64,000 nt of DNA from Amphiura filiformis (GCF_039555335.1 NC_092637.1:41370990-41434989), one strand, 5' to 3'. Positions 1-11,950 are shown, counted from the first letter of the stretch. The notes: generated by a model from the sequence alone, not told the origin. Numbers and translations: made by a program.

Positions 1-1200
1 AAATCCTACATTGTCTGTCATGTGTAAAATGTTGTATGTGCAATAGCTGACTTTTGTTATTTTGTAGCTCTGCTAGAGGGGCAATATTTGTTGTAGAATA
101 TATATATATACTTGTTTTCACTCAAGCGTTATTGAGTTTTAATTGTATCGTGTCTAAAGAAACAATCAACTCTTTTGACCATACATAAAACTCTGTGTTT
201 TTTACCTAAATATTTTCAACTTAGATTTGGGTGAATTGTTGTTTTTTTTATCACTTTTATTTTTGGACAAAATTAAGGCCACTTTTCCAAACAAACTCAA
301 AGAAAATGCAAAGTGTGTTGCAACTATGATTTTTAATTAACAAATCATTATCCATACATGTTAAGCTGTATGGTTATGGTTAAGATTTGGGGTAAGGTAG
401 GGTAGTAATCGAATTAGGGTTATGGGTATGTCAGGGTTAGGTTAGGGTAGGTTAGGGTAGGGTAGGTATTAGGGGCAGAAGCTGGATTTTTCCCTAATGG
501 ATTTATCTGTGGGGGTGCTCCCAACCTACTCATCTATACCTTTCACCTTTCACACTTTCTATACTCTTTTCTTGCTATAATTTTTTTTTTCATTTCGCAA
601 TCCAGTTAGCAAGGATAGGTGAGTTAAACTAGTTGGCTTGGTAGGATGGTTAACATCGGGTTTTGTCTAGGACAATGGGTTTGTCTTTAGTATAGGGTAT
701 ACCGCCTAATCCCAGGGGTGATTACCGACTGTAACATCATTCAGGGGTACAGGATATGGATCCCCAGTTTGTTGGGCACCTTCTTGTGTGTCACCCCCTG
801 TAAACCGTGTTCAGTTATACTGTTTATAGATGCAGGAAGTGTGGACGCTAACTGGTATTGTGTCTATCCCTTTCATCTTTCTCTCTTTCTCCCCATCATG
901 GAGTAAAGTAAAGTAAGTAACGTCTTGCAATCAGGGTGAGGTAACCCCATTGACCCCTAGTGACAACACGCATCCTACCAGAGTGTCAGTATAAGGCAGT
1001 ATTATGGAGTTCATATCCCATAGATATCCAAGAGCGAATGAGAAGATATACCTTGCAACGGTCAATAGGGTGGTGCTGAGCAGGTCATCAACCTTCCATC
1101 ACTGGCTAACTTTTTCCACAACCAGAGGCAAGCTACACTATATTGGTAGTTATTGGCTGCTGGATATCCGGAAACAAGCTGAATGAGGGCTGATCACCCG
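1..1200. other. A+T-rich non-coding DNA, no gene seen
   Basis: I see no convincing exon here. The open frames at 718-906 and 1004-1186 have no recognisable domain. A G-rich patch of TTAGGG-like words lies at about 380-475 and is listed separately. The last 200 bases may belong to the 5' part of the decayed LINE that follows. Confidence 0.5.
380..475 (+). repeat. degenerate telomere-like (TTAGGG/TAGGG) patch
   Basis: The words TTAGGG, TAGGG and GGTTAGG recur about ten times within 100 bases (for example gggttaggttagggtagg near 435-455), but the spacing is irregular and no perfect hexamer array exists. It reads as a degenerate G-rich simple repeat and not as a chromosome end, because unique-looking DNA lies on both sides. 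Confidence 0.6.
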
Positions 1201-1639
1201 AAAACTACAAGAAAATCTCAAAAAGAAGGCACATGAACGGCAGTTTATGACTGACTCTATGACGGACCAGGGGGGAACTCGGCACACCAACACGAACTGT
1301 TGGCTCAGATTCTTGTCGCTTGTATGCCTTCAAACCTCTCACATTATCTACATATAATGTACGCACTCTATTTCAACAAGGAACAGCCCATCAACTTTTT
1401 ATGGGATGTACATATGCCGGCGTCGACGTCATTGGGATACAAGAACATAGGCTTATTACCCTTAATCCAACAGAAGAACTTTGGTCAGATGATAGAAACT
1501 GGGTAATGGTGTATGTAAACTTATCTACAAATGCCTACAGAGAGTAGAAGTCATCACTGAGAGAATTCTATATGCAACATTTCATGGAAATCTCAAGTAA
1601 ACATCACCAAAGTATATGCTCCTACTAAATGTTCATCAT

Positions 1640-2098
1640 GGCTGTTTGATGTGCATAGAATTGACTTCATTATTAACTAAATGCAACCTATAGATGGCGC
1701 TATTTATCCTAAATCATATCTCTTTATTTGCAAGGGTTAGGTGATTAATACCGCCATTAAAACAGCTGGAATAGATGAAACAAGCAACAAGAAAATGTTA
1801 TAAACATATTTTATCAAACAATAAAAGGATTTTTTTGTATTAAACGCTTGAAAGAGTAATTTCCAGTAACTAAATAGCGCCACCAATTTTGTCATTAATA
1901 GATACATTTTATATCCGAAAAAGCTTTAAAAAATACCATATAAGTGAATAATTTTGTAAAAGAGGGGAAATTAAAGTTGAAAACGACTCAAAAAGCATCT
2001 GTATACATTAGCACGATATCACTTTTAGCTGTTTAAGCCTAAAAGTTGGTTGTACGTGATGTTTTGTTTGAAAAACTAATAAATGATCACATCAAAGC
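1640..2098 (+). mobile_element. MITE family A, copy 1 (TIR GGTTGTTTGAT)
   Basis: This is a ~450-bp non-coding element between two halves of the LINE A endonuclease. It starts ggctgtttgatg and ends cacatcaaagc, a worn form of the family's terminal inverted repeat. Its body (gatggcgctatttatcc, aaatagcgccaccaattt) is repeated at 3525-3827, 19102-19540 and 49625-50023. It has no coding capacity, so it is presumably mobilised in trans. Confidence 0.75.
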
Positions 2099-2248
2099 AA
2101 ACGAAGGTTTCTATACCTCTCTCTTAGACCATGTGGACCAAGTACAGAAACATAACACCCATCTAGTTCTTGGGAACTTGGGGATAGTCATGCTACTAAC
2201 CCCCTTATTGTTGGTAGGCACTGTTTCCATGATTCACCAAATCAAAAC

Positions 2249-2830
2249 CTGAGTGCAAGAAGACTGTAAGTCCACTTTTGACTTATTATTGGATGAAGAC
2301 AAAAAAATTGACAATTTTTTTGACATTTGGCCCCCTCCCATAGGGGTCACGTGAGGGGTCAGAAGGGGTCAAAAATGAAAAAAAAAATGTCCAATGTCGT
2401 CAAATTACCCGTCTCATTTTCTCACAACGATTTCGAAAATATAGGTCTATAATTTATCATACATTTTGAGCTCGGTTAATGAGTTAGAGGGTCACTTCCG
2501 GTTAAAGGTCAACTGAGGTCAAATTGTAAAACGAAATTCAACAAACAAGGTGTCAAATTGCTCGTCTTTGCACATAGATTACCAATAATGGTTAAATATT
2601 TCCAACATCTGCATTCAGCTTTGAGTTATAAGCTTTTGTTTCAATCCGAGCGCAAGAAGACCGTAAGTCCAAAAATGATAAATCGATCAATATTACAGAT
2701 ATTTACTTGGTTGATATACAAAATTATTCTTCGTGCCTATACCCATGTACCTAAGAAGTATCAATATTATGGCTTTTTTTTTCTAAATTATCTTATTTTA
2801 GAAAGTTTAAACGATCATATCTCAAAATGC
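2249..2830. mobile_element. insertion in LINE A, related to the CCTGAGCGCAAGAAGAC repeat
   Basis: The LINE A reading is interrupted between about 2245 and 2835. The insert starts with cctgagtgcaagaagactg and repeats nearly the same words in direct orientation at 2646 (gagcgcaagaagaccgtaag). The same words form the terminal inverted repeats of the element at 20155-20408. The insert may therefore be a composite or partly deleted copy of that family. Its right end is not resolved and no coding is seen. Confidence 0.5.
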
Positions 2831-3524
2831 CAAATATGGACTTGGATGCACCCAGGTGAAACAAAACATTAATTGATCAACAGCAAGTGGATCAATTCTC
2901 TTCGGAACTGCCGTACCTACAATTCAGTAGAGCTGGACTCTGACCATCGCATTGTCAGCATTCTTTTAGTCACTAGCTTGAGAACAAGCAATGGAAAGCC
3001 GTTCAAGTGACCCAAGTTCAATTGGAGCAAGCTGCAGGATCCTGGCACAAGAGCATGATGGATGATGATTCCATAAACATCACATAAAGATATGAGTCCT
3101 TTGAAACAACGGTAAGAGAAGTTGCAGAGAAAGTGGTTGGTAAGAAAGAGCCCTGTGGCCTTCCAAGCTGGGTGTCTGATGAGACCATCAACCTGAAAAT
3201 CGAGAGGGATAAGGCTAGGAAGATATTTACTCTAAGCAAATCTCCACCATCGAGAGTTAAATGGAGAAATTGAATAGCAGCCTCAATGATTCTTACAATG
3301 TTGATGAGGCTGCTGCACTCAATAAACAGCTGGATGAGCTGAGAGCAGCTGATAAAACTGGGAACTATACAGCTACTGGTAAAATTATCCAAACACTCTC
3401 CAGAAATGTGAAAGTCAAAAAGAGAGATGGCACAGCTCCTTCAAGTAAGTAATAAAGAAGTTCTCGAGGAGTGGAAAGGTTTCATCAGTTTATTGCTCAA
3501 CAATGACAGTGGTGTGGGTCTCAC

Positions 3525-3827
3525 GGCTGTTTGATGTGATCATTTATTAGTTTTATTAGTTTTATCTATTAATGACAAAATTGGTGGCGCTATTTAGTTA
3601 CTGAAAATTACATTTTTAAGCTTTTAATACGAACAATTTCTTTTATTTTTTGATGAAATAAGATTATAAAATTTCTTTGCTGCTTGTTTCACCTATTCCA
3701 TCTGTTTTAAACGCAGTATTGATAACCTACCCCTTGCAAATTAAGAAATATGATTTAGGATAAATAGCGCCATCTATAGTTTGCATTTAGTTAATAATGA
3801 ACCCAATTCTATATACATCAAACAACT
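3525..3827 (-). mobile_element. MITE family A, copy 2 (inverted, internally deleted)
   Basis: This is the reverse complement of the family A element. It runs from ggctgtttgatgtgatc to ctatatacatcaaacaac and carries the shared words tgacaaaattggtggcgc and aaatagcgccatctatag. It lacks about 100-150 bases of the longer copies and lies between the linker and RT parts of LINE A. Confidence 0.75.
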
Positions 3828-5204
3828 ACATGTACCCCCAGCAGCGCAAGAAGATCTCCCCATCTGTGATGGCCCCCTACTCGTGAAGAGACTGTTATGG
3901 CAATTGCCACCATGAAAGCCAACGAAGCAGCAGCTTTAGATTGTGCCAATACAGCCGATGCCCTTCAGGGAGGTGACGATCAAATACTTGATGTCATTCA
4001 TGCTTTCTGTTCAGAAGTTTACACTACACTATCTCCACCACGCCAATGGATCACCAATGTTATTATACCATTGCCAAAGCTAAGAAAGGTGACCTTTCTT
4101 TGATGACTAACTATAGAGGCATATCACTCGATGTCTACAACAAGATCCCTTTAAACCGCGTCCGGCCTCATGTAGACCCCTTGCTGAGAATCAACCAGGT
4201 TTCAGTCCAGGACGCCGCTGCGCACAGCAGATCCATATACCGAGAAGAATTATGGAAGGCTTTAAGGAATACCAGCTCCCCTTGATAGTTACCTTCGTTG
4301 ACTTCAAGAAGGCCTTCGATTCCATCAACAAAACTGTAATGTTCTCAATATTGCGTCACTACGGCATTCCAAGCACTTTGGTCAGTGCCATAAAGGTACT
4401 TTACAGTAACTCCAGCACTGCAGTTATGGTTGACGGAGGCATATCTGAACCCTTCGATGTAACAACAGGAGTCGTGCAAGACGAAGTATTGGCTCACTTT
4501 CTCTTTATTATCCTTGTTGACTACCTTTTGGCGTCTGGACCAGAATCCGGAGTGGTGACCTGTCCTCGTCGATCAAGATGATATCCTGCCAAATTGCTAA
4601 ATGACCTGGACTTTGCTGCTGATATCGCTCTCCTTGAGTCTTCCACCCCGCGGGCCCAGTCTCAGCTCTCCAGGACCGCAAATGCCGCAGCAGACCTAAA
4701 ACAGATGACCATCAACTGTCAACCCCAGTCTCCTCTCCAAGCTAGACCCCATTAAGCATGTAACCGACTTAAGATGCCTAGGCTCCATGATGGGGTCCAG
4801 TACTAGCGATCTGAAGAGACGGAAAGCTCTTGCTTGGACAGCCTTCTGGAAATTAGAGCAATGGTGGAAAAGACCTACTATCTAAATTTCCACCAAGGTT
4901 AAACTGTTTCACACAACCTGCGTCACAGTTTTACTATACGGCTGTGAGTCGTTGGTTATCTCTAAGGATATGGAAAATAAAATCAACTCATTTGGCACAT
5001 CCTACTACCGTATTATGCTGAACATCAAGATAGTAGACATAGTACCAAATTCTACCACCTACAATCTGACAGAGCCAGCGCCACTTGTTGAGAAAGCCAG
5101 GGCATATATACTCCGCTTGCCTGACGATGAACCAGTAAAAGAGTATGCATTGTATGTCCCAACTAATGGCAAGAAGAAACCGGACGGCAACGAACCTTTT
5201 CAGA

Positions 5205-8070
5205 TTCAGATTCAGATTAAATTTATTTCAAATTCGTGGCCCGTAGGCCAAATTACATGAAATATTACATCTGCAATGTTTGCATTAAAAGACATAAAAA
5301 AACATATAAAATATACCTGAAAACACCATAAAATTACTCACGAGAAATTAATTGCACTTGTTGAGGCAAAATCTCAGTCACACAGCGCACACACCCCTAC
5401 ATCTTCTCCACACACACCTTACATACACACCCCCACCCACCCCATACACTCACACCTGAACTATCAGCCCTCCATATACACCCCCCCACACACACCACAG
5501 ATGCACTAAATAATTTAATTTAATGAAACAGTAATTAATAAATAACATAACAAAATATTGCAAATAAATATTTGGACCAGTCAAATTATAAGGGACAAAT
5601 TCAATACATCAAGATAAAAATGCTGTCATAAAATCACAAATAAACACACCAGCTGAATATGAATATGATGAGATGCACTAATTAAGTAGATGAGTGAGAT
5701 AGGGTATTGAGCTGTTCCCATATATTTTTGTTTTGGTTCTGGGGACATGATACTTATTGCACTGTCTAAGGGTCATATTGTGGGTCCTCATATTGTGTGG
5801 AAACCATTCTGAGTACCTATCAGATTCAACACATTTTTGAGCAAACTGTGTACAGAGATGTAGTCTTCTATCATTCAAAGTTTGGAGTTCCAACTGGTCA
5901 AGGGAATCTGTGTAGGATGAGTAATTAGCACCAAGGATAATGCGGCAAGCCCTCTTTTGGATGCGCTCTAATTGATGTGCCTGGTCGTTGGTAATACTAC
6001 CATGCCAGACAGGGGCTGCATATTCACATGTTGGGCGAACATAACCAATATAAACAGAGACTAGGTCACCAGTTGGAACACCAAAGCGTTTGAGACGTGA
6101 GAGCATGTACAACCTTCGACTGCTTTTTGATACCATATTGTTAACCTGAGACTGTCAGCCAAGATTGGACTGGACTGTCAGGCCCAGGAGCTTAGTCTCA
6201 GACACCACCTCAAGCTCAATTCCAGCAATGCGAAGACTAGGAGGGATGGGAGGTTCCCTCATGAAACAAACCTGCATCACCTTGCACTTACTCGGATTGA
6301 GCTTGAGATGATTGTCTTTTGCCCAAGCATCCAAGTCCTGAACCTCAGGTCCAATCTGGCTGACTTGTTTAGCAGGACGAACCTCTCCAAGGGTGAGATC
6401 ATCGACATACTTAAAGCTTTTAGTCAGAGACTCCTCAGAAACATTGTTGAGTACACCAAGAAATGTGATGGGGCCCCGCTTAGTGCCTTGTGGGACACCA
6501 CATGAGAGAGTTTCCCATTCTGACAGGGCCGAGTGGTACTGCACCCGTTGACGACGAGCTGTGAGGAAGTTTATAATACATGGCAGTAACTCGCTTCTGA
6601 CACCAAGCTCGTAGAGTCTCTGTATAGCTAAAGTATGGTCGATGCAATCAAATGCCTTGGAGAAGTCCGTCACAACTAGGGTTCCTACCGTTCCTCCTTT
6701 GTCTGTACCTTTGAAAAAAACATCAAGAATTTCAATTAGACAATGAGAAGTAGACGACCCTTTGATACTACCATATTGGTAAATTGCACTAGAAAAATCA
6801 TCAAACACCCAATTTGCAACAAACCCCTCACATACTTTTGCCAAAAGCGAAGTTAATGAGATTGGCCTTAGTTTTGAGATTGTAGCAGGGGTTTCCTTTG
6901 GAATTGGGGCAATTGTTGCATCTTTCCAAACTTGGGGGACCATTCCATCTGTTAAAGATGAATTGAATATATCTGTTACTGGGATGCTAAACTCACAGGC
7001 AAACTTTCTAATCAACCTCCCAGGAAGACCGTTAGGTCCTGCTGCTTTTTTAACATTCAGTTTTTTCAGAGCATTGTACATATCCCATACCTGGATCTGA
7101 GGTGGCAATCTTGCAGGTAGGAAGGCAGGCAGCTCCTGTGGGTTGATTTGGAGGTCTATTTTGTGAGACTGAGGCAAAATGATCATTTATAGCCCTTGCA
7201 ATTGCTTTTTCATCATTTTGCTGGACACCAGGGACTGAGATAATTGGCCTTTTCTGGCATTTGTTGGTTATTAGTTGGATTCCCTTATGCCAGCCTGATG
7301 GATCACTTGACTTGAGGTTCTGAATGCGATCTTTGTAATAAAATTTCTTCGCTTGATCGATGGCACGACTAACCTTATTGCGGAGAAAGCGCCAGAGAAA
7401 CATTTCCTTCTCAGCAAAAGCTACCTGACGTTTCCTGATTAGGTTCTTAATCTCAGGAGTGATTCCAAGGTTTATCCTCGGAATGTAGTTTGATAACCTT
7501 AGAGGGGAAGTGAAGATCAATTGCTTCCTGGACAGTAGCATAAAATGCATTCGATTTATCAGCAGGAGATGTCGCGTTCAGAACCTCAGTCCAAGAATGT
7601 TTGGTTATCCATCTTCCAAACTCATGCACACTTTGTTTACGTAACGGCATAACAGTTCTTTTGTGAGATTTACCGTTCTTACTATACCCTACTGGTGACC
7701 AGTAGACAGTGTTGTGGTCACTTTTACCGATTGGAGAGCTCACAATAGGAGTACCATAGTACTTCTGAAGGTTTGTAATGATCAAATCCAAGATAGCATC
7801 GTTACGTGTTGGTTTATCAACAACTTGTTTTAATGAATGGGCTATACACAGTGGGTTAATATTGAGTCTATTAAAATCACCTAAAATGACTATACCCAAT
7901 TCAGGGTGCTGAGACTTTAGAGTAACTAGAGTTGTCAAAATATGTTCAATCAGCAAGTCTTGGTACGGTGACTCGGGTGGTATATAGACAGCACAGATAA
8001 CTATTGCAGACACAGCTCGTGGTAGGCGGTGGGGGCGGGCATAATACATACATAATACCCGGGCAGAAGC
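5205..8070 (-). mobile_element. CR1/L2-like non-LTR retrotransposon (LINE B), 5'-truncated, frameshifted
   Basis: Read on the - strand, three overlapping frames give one ORF2-type protein. The endonuclease C-terminal half is at 8049-7453 (ICAVYIPPESPY, LGIVILGDFNR, SDHNTVYW). A linker and RT follow at about 7550-6155 (AAGPNGLPGRLIRKFA, VTDFSKAFDCIDH, SCGVPQGTKRGP, and FKYVDDLT as the catalytic motif). The C-terminal thumb-like region is at 6136-5678 (YVRPTCEYAAPVWHG, LERIQKRACRIILG). A C-rich 3' region follows, ending in a short AATCTG repeat at about 5205-5222, the kind of microsatellite tail seen in CR1/L2-type elements. The N-terminal half of the endonuclease is absent upstream of 8070. 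The frame changes near 7500 and 7100 and between 6155 and 6136 show it is inactive, though it is much better preserved than LINE A. Confidence 0.88.
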
Positions 8071-8724
8071 CCTAGACCGTTAAATATCGACATCCTGTGA
8101 CCAGAACAGTATGAACGTGCGTAACGCACGGACCACGCAAGACGTCGCATTCTCTCCAATACCATAGTTTTAACGCAGCTTAAGCCATATTGTAAAATTT
8201 AGAAATATAATTGCATTACTGTCATTATATCCTCTTTTCATTATAATCCACACTAATCAGGCAAAACAATGAAAATCGCTATTTAATTCCAATGTCTATG
8301 TCGCCACTCCGTCGAATGTTCTGAGGTCGGTCCTTTTGATGTGTTATGTATGACCATCATCCTGTAACGTGCCGTACGTCATGTGCGTACATGTTATGTA
8401 CATCGTGCAGCCGTTCGACTAATATTTAGATCGTGTGAATAAAACGAAGGACACGTCATTTTATAAAGAAAAAAACACAGATTTTGTCACAAATTCAGCA
8501 CCTAAAGCTTTGGAATTTGGAGGGCATGTTAGTTTGTCAATTCACATTACTTTCGTGTAAAAATATAAACTTTGAAAAGCTTCGGGGCGTCCACCTCATC
8601 ATATGTTACAATATGGTTTTAACCTCATAATATGTAAACACACATTACTTGCATTGTTTCCAAAACCTTATCCTAACAATATTATATCGGGTAAAATCTT
8701 ATTTCATTCATACATTTTGTACAG
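8071..8724. other. intronic or intergenic, nothing recognised
   Basis: This mixed-composition DNA has no domain-bearing frame and no repeat I could match in the window. It may be intron upstream of the first recognised EGF exon, which ends it with a polypyrimidine-poor but usable acceptor (ttttgtacag). Confidence 0.4.
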
Positions 8725-8856
8725 ATATTGATGAGTGTGCTGACCCTACTGCTCATGATTGTGACGCAAATGCTACTTGCTACAATGACGGGGGCAGCTA
8801 CCAATGTGTATGCAATGGTGGTTACAGTGGTGGATATGGACAAAATAGCTGTACAG
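8725..8856 (+). CDS. exon: calcium-binding EGF module 1 of an EGF/Ly6 surface protein
   Basis: A 132-base exon bounded by acag/AT and CAG/gttagt, phase 1 at both ends. With the G donated by the previous exon it reads DIDECADPTAHDC, then DANATC and YNDGGSYQCVC. That supplies the cbEGF signature (D-x-D-E-C, six cysteines, and the aromatic after NxxGS) in one exon, as is typical of shuffled EGF modules. The role is inferred to be extracellular, giving a Ca2+-rigidified spacer or ligand-binding module. It joins in frame to the second EGF exon at 11828 across a 2971-base intron. No earlier exon was found. Since phase 1 entry needs one, the gene starts upstream of this point or outside the window. 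Confidence 0.9.
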
Positions 8857-8979
8857 GTTAGTCTTAGTTAGGTGAAAAACCTCAATTTGGTGACCACTCT
8901 CTGGCTAGTAAGGTTTCACGATTGATTCGACTTCTATGGACCATTTAGAAAAAAAATAGCCCCATGTCCCTCGCGAAAA

Positions 8980-9330
8980 TCCCGGCATTTTTCGCTAGAG
9001 GCCAAAATCCAAAATGGCCGCCGCCACCATTTTGAAAATTTAAGTTTTGAACCAGAGCACCTATAATCATGCACAAAGACACTTTTTCTGACATGTCGAG
9101 TACAAGGATTCCGATTCTGACATTAGTTTGACATTACCGCATCATTTTTACCCAGAAATCCAAGATGGTGGCCTGCACCATCTTGAAAAATTTAGTTTTA
9201 AACCAGAGGACCTAAAATCGTGTACAAAGACACTTTTTTGGATAAGGCGAAGGATTTCAAATTTAACATTACTTTGACATTACGACCTCATTTTTACCCA
9301 GCAATCCAAGATGGTGGCCGTTATAACATA
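8980..9330 (+). repeat. two to three diverged ~180-190-bp tandem units
   Basis: The blocks aaaatggccgccgccacc...gaaccagagcacctataatc and caagatggtggcctgcacc...aaaccagaggacctaaaatc share the order 'ccaagatgg - accatyttgaaaa - ttaagttttraaccagag - acaaagacacttttt'. A third start (ccaagatggtggccg) is at about 9306. They are non-coding and intronic. Confidence 0.65.
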
Positions 9331-9784
9331 ATTTTTGCCCAGAAATATACTTATACTTGCATGTATACGCAGCGATTACCATTATAGAATACTATAAAAG
9401 TTTGACCTGGCAGCTAATACATTCTGATGTGTAGTCGATCAGCAGGGGCATTTAATTTATTTAAATGAAGCGCCTAAAGTCAGGTGGGTGATAAAAAAGA
9501 TTATATCGACAACTAAAGCCTCCTTTATAGACTTCATACCCGCACAAGCGCGCATTTGGGATACGTTAGAACATTGGTACCACCTCACAGATGACTGCCC
9601 TTACACATGACTGTATTATGGTCACTTATTTATACTCGCCTGTTGGGTTAAGCGTTAATATGATACCGGATCAGCGACCAATTTAATGGCCGAACCCCTT
9701 TGTTCAAAAAAATTGTACCACTTTTATGAATAGCCTGTCGCAATCTCTAATCGGCATCAAAGGAACAAAGCATTACCTTCTATA

Positions 9785-10073
9785 TTTCTTCTCCTTTCTA
9801 TCTATCCTCCTTGGGTTCGATGAGAGAAGATGAGAATCTATTCACATCTTCTCTGGTGTGATGCACCCAAGGTGAATCAAAGGGTGCCACACCACTCTTC
9901 GCCATACATACATTCTCCCAGCCACATTTCCCTAACATAATATGAAATTTGAACAAAAAAGAAAATTTAGTTCGGCAGAGGCGCCGGCGGGGCTCGAATC
10001 CACGCTGCACATGTAGACCTATACGTATCGACATAATTATCACCAGCGCCTTAGACCGCTCGGCCACAAGGAC
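9785..10073 (-). mobile_element. tRNA-derived SINE (tRNA-Leu-like head)
   Basis: On the - strand, 10073-9975 reads like a tRNA gene. It has an A box (tggccgagcggtctaaggcg) typical of class II leucine/serine tRNAs, and a B-box-like gattcgagcccc, but the 5' and 3' ends do not pair into an acceptor stem. A ~190-base unrelated body follows, ending in a gatagatagaaaggag tail. This head-plus-body layout is that of a tRNA-derived SINE with an internal Pol III promoter. The frame starting MAERSKAL is an artefact of the tRNA-like head. It lies in the 2.97-kb intron of the EGF/Ly6 gene. Confidence 0.75.
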
Positions 10074-10074
10074 T

Positions 10075-11230
10075 TGTTGGTGTCATCGTGAAAATTTAAA
10101 CATATAATCGCAACTTTATTACTTCAACATACCACCTGACAAGCAAATACAGAAAACGTACCATATTTTGGAATTTTATTTGTTTAAAACATTAATGTGT
10201 ATTAATAGCGCTCAATTGTTGATAACTGCGTGTCTACATACAGAAATCCGACAATAAATGGGCAGCTATACACGCACAAAATAATTATCGATTTGAACTC
10301 GCTGGGCCGCTCCGGCTACACGTGTTATACTCCTATATTATACCGTGGTTCATAATGGAACATGCCATTTTTCGTGTATACACGGTCTGGATTTTTGCAA
10401 TTTATAGGATAGTTCAACGTAGGTCCCCAAAAGTTTCTTCCAGATATTGGAGATTAGATTCCCATAAAGACGAAACCGTAATCTTTAGTCGGGACCTACG
10501 TAAAATTTACATAATTTTTTTTTTTCAATTGAGTGTTAGTTTTGACTAAATACAGAAAATATTTTGGCGTATATAAAATTGAAATAAAATTCTCTGCCTC
10601 CTAAACCGCATACATTTTAGGTATTTATTTGGGTATCACGAATCGTTACATATGATGTGCAGTTAATATTCATATATTCTTTTATACATAGGATGCTTCA
10701 GTTTTAACACAAAAATATTTCATTGCAAACGCTCCCACTCGGCGATTTCAAAAAGGTAACCACGCTTCCCTAGAATGTGCAATAAATTAGCATTACATTT
10801 TTTCTTATTTAGCAGCATTCTAGAAACTCTGGCGTACGGCGAGTACTGCTGTAAATGGGTGCTTCCTATATGTTTAGATATATTTGTCTCAGCATAGCGC
10901 CACCATGAGCGTATTGCAATTGCGTTTAGATGTAGTCTCGGGCCAGACTGTATGCGGCTATCACGAACATACTAGGAACGACGAGCGTTAGGACCGACAC
11001 AAACTTGCTGTGTATGAGACTAGTTTGGATGTGGGCGACACTGTGACGTTCCACCGCACAATGTCGTAATAATAGTAATAATACGTAACCCGTATGGCAT
11101 TAGCAGTGAACGCCTCTTCGCAATCTCTCGAGTGTTACTGAGCTTTCATGTATTATGTTTCAGAGTACAAGAAACATTTTACTTCTCTTTTGATCAAATT
11201 TGTTTTTTTTTTTTTAATTGTATAACCTTA
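10075..11230. other. intron interior, nothing recognised
   Basis: Non-coding DNA between the SINE and the inverted minisatellite. I found no module-like exon and no repeat shared with other parts of the window. Confidence 0.4.
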
Positions 11231-11235
11231 GCATA

Positions 11236-11754
11236 TCGCAGTCTAAACCCAGATAAGGCATCTAAACTCCAGATAATGCGCCGTAACCCCAGATAAGAGA
11301 CGTAGACCCCCGATAAAGCAGTCCAAACTCCAAATAAGGCGCCTTAACCCTAAAAAAGAAAATAAACCCCAGATAAGGCATCTAAACCCCACACAAGGTG
11401 CCTTAACTCTAGATAAGGGTCGTTAACCCCAGATAAGGGTCGTAAACCTCAGATAAGGCATCTAAACCCAAGCTAAGGCGCCTCAACCCCAGAAAAGAGA
11501 CGTAAACTCAGATATGGCAGTCTAAACCCCAGATAAAGCGCCGTCTGGGGTTTACTTCTCTTAGGTTTATGTTCCTTATTTAGGGTTAAGGCGCCTTATT
11601 TGGGGTTGGGACTGCTTTATCTGAGGTGTACGTCTCTTATCTGGGGTTACGACGCCTTATCTGGGGTTAAGGCGCCTTATCTTGGGTTTAGATGCCTTAT
11701 CTGAGGTTTACGACCCTTATCGGGGGTTTACGACCCTTATCTAGAGTTAAGGCA
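11236..11754. repeat. minisatellite with an internal strand switch (large inverted repeat)
   Basis: From 11236 to 11541 a ~19-20-bp unit (aaccccagataaggcg plus a variable 3-5 bases) is tandemly repeated about 16 times. At about 11542 the array flips and continues to 11754 as its reverse complement (cgccttatctggggttaag). The order of variant units on the right arm mirrors part of the left arm, for example the paired gggtcgt units followed by ggcatct and ggcgcct. This points to an inverted duplication and not to two independent arrays. It ends 73 bases before the second EGF exon. Confidence 0.9.
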
Positions 11755-11827
11755 TGTCGTTGTCATCATCGATATCAACAATATCATTATTTTATGTTAA
11801 ATGTCTTGTGTCATACACTTTTTACAG

Positions 11828-11950
11828 ACATAGATGAATGCTCACTGGGACCTGCTCATTGCGACGCAAATGCTAATTGCACCAATATCGTTGGTTCATT
11901 CATATGTACATGTAATGACGGTTACATTGGAGATGGAGTAACATGCACAG
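11828..11950 (+). CDS. exon: calcium-binding EGF module 2 of the EGF/Ly6 surface protein
   Basis: A 123-base exon between tttacag and gttagt, phase 1-1. It reads DIDECSLGPAHC, DANANC, TNIVGSFICTC, NDGYIGDGVTC, with six cysteines and a complete cbEGF calcium-binding signature. Much of it matches module 1 (DIDEC, CDANA-C), so the two probably arose by exon duplication. Its 3' neighbour at 12112 starts in the matching phase after only 161 bases of intron. Confidence 0.92.

Larger units (their letters stand above)
1260..5205 (+). mobile_element. decayed non-LTR retrotransposon (LINE A), endonuclease plus RT, broken by three insertions
   Basis: Fragments of one ORF2-type protein appear in order on the + strand. 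The apurinic-type endonuclease start is near 1320-1640 (TLSTYNVRTLF, GIQEHR, then VNITKVYAPT). It continues at 2100-2245 (FYTSLLDHVDQV, LVLGN) and ends near 2835-2970 (WTWMHPGETKH, SDHRIVSIL). A linker follows at 3000-3515. The reverse transcriptase lies at 3840-5200, with VTFVDFKKAFDSINK at 4290-4335, a degraded TTGVVQDEVLAHFLF motif where QGD is expected, and a C-terminal CESLVISKDMENKI stretch. Stops and frameshifts separate the pieces, so it is dead. The missing parts are accounted for by inserted repeats at about 1640-2098, 2249-2830 and 3525-3827. The CES and QGD-type signatures resemble the RTE-like group, but I do not assign a clade. The 3' end is cut by a second LINE on the opposite strand. 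Confidence 0.85.

Noticed and set aside
3018-3392. 124-codon frame on the - strand
   Set aside because: Antisense shadow of the LINE A linker region.
9798-10067. Open frame MAERSKALVIIM... on the - strand
   Set aside because: It is the translation of a tRNA-derived SINE head and body, not a gene.
9975-10073. A functional tRNA-Leu gene
   Set aside because: A and B boxes are present, but the acceptor ends do not pair and a SINE body follows.
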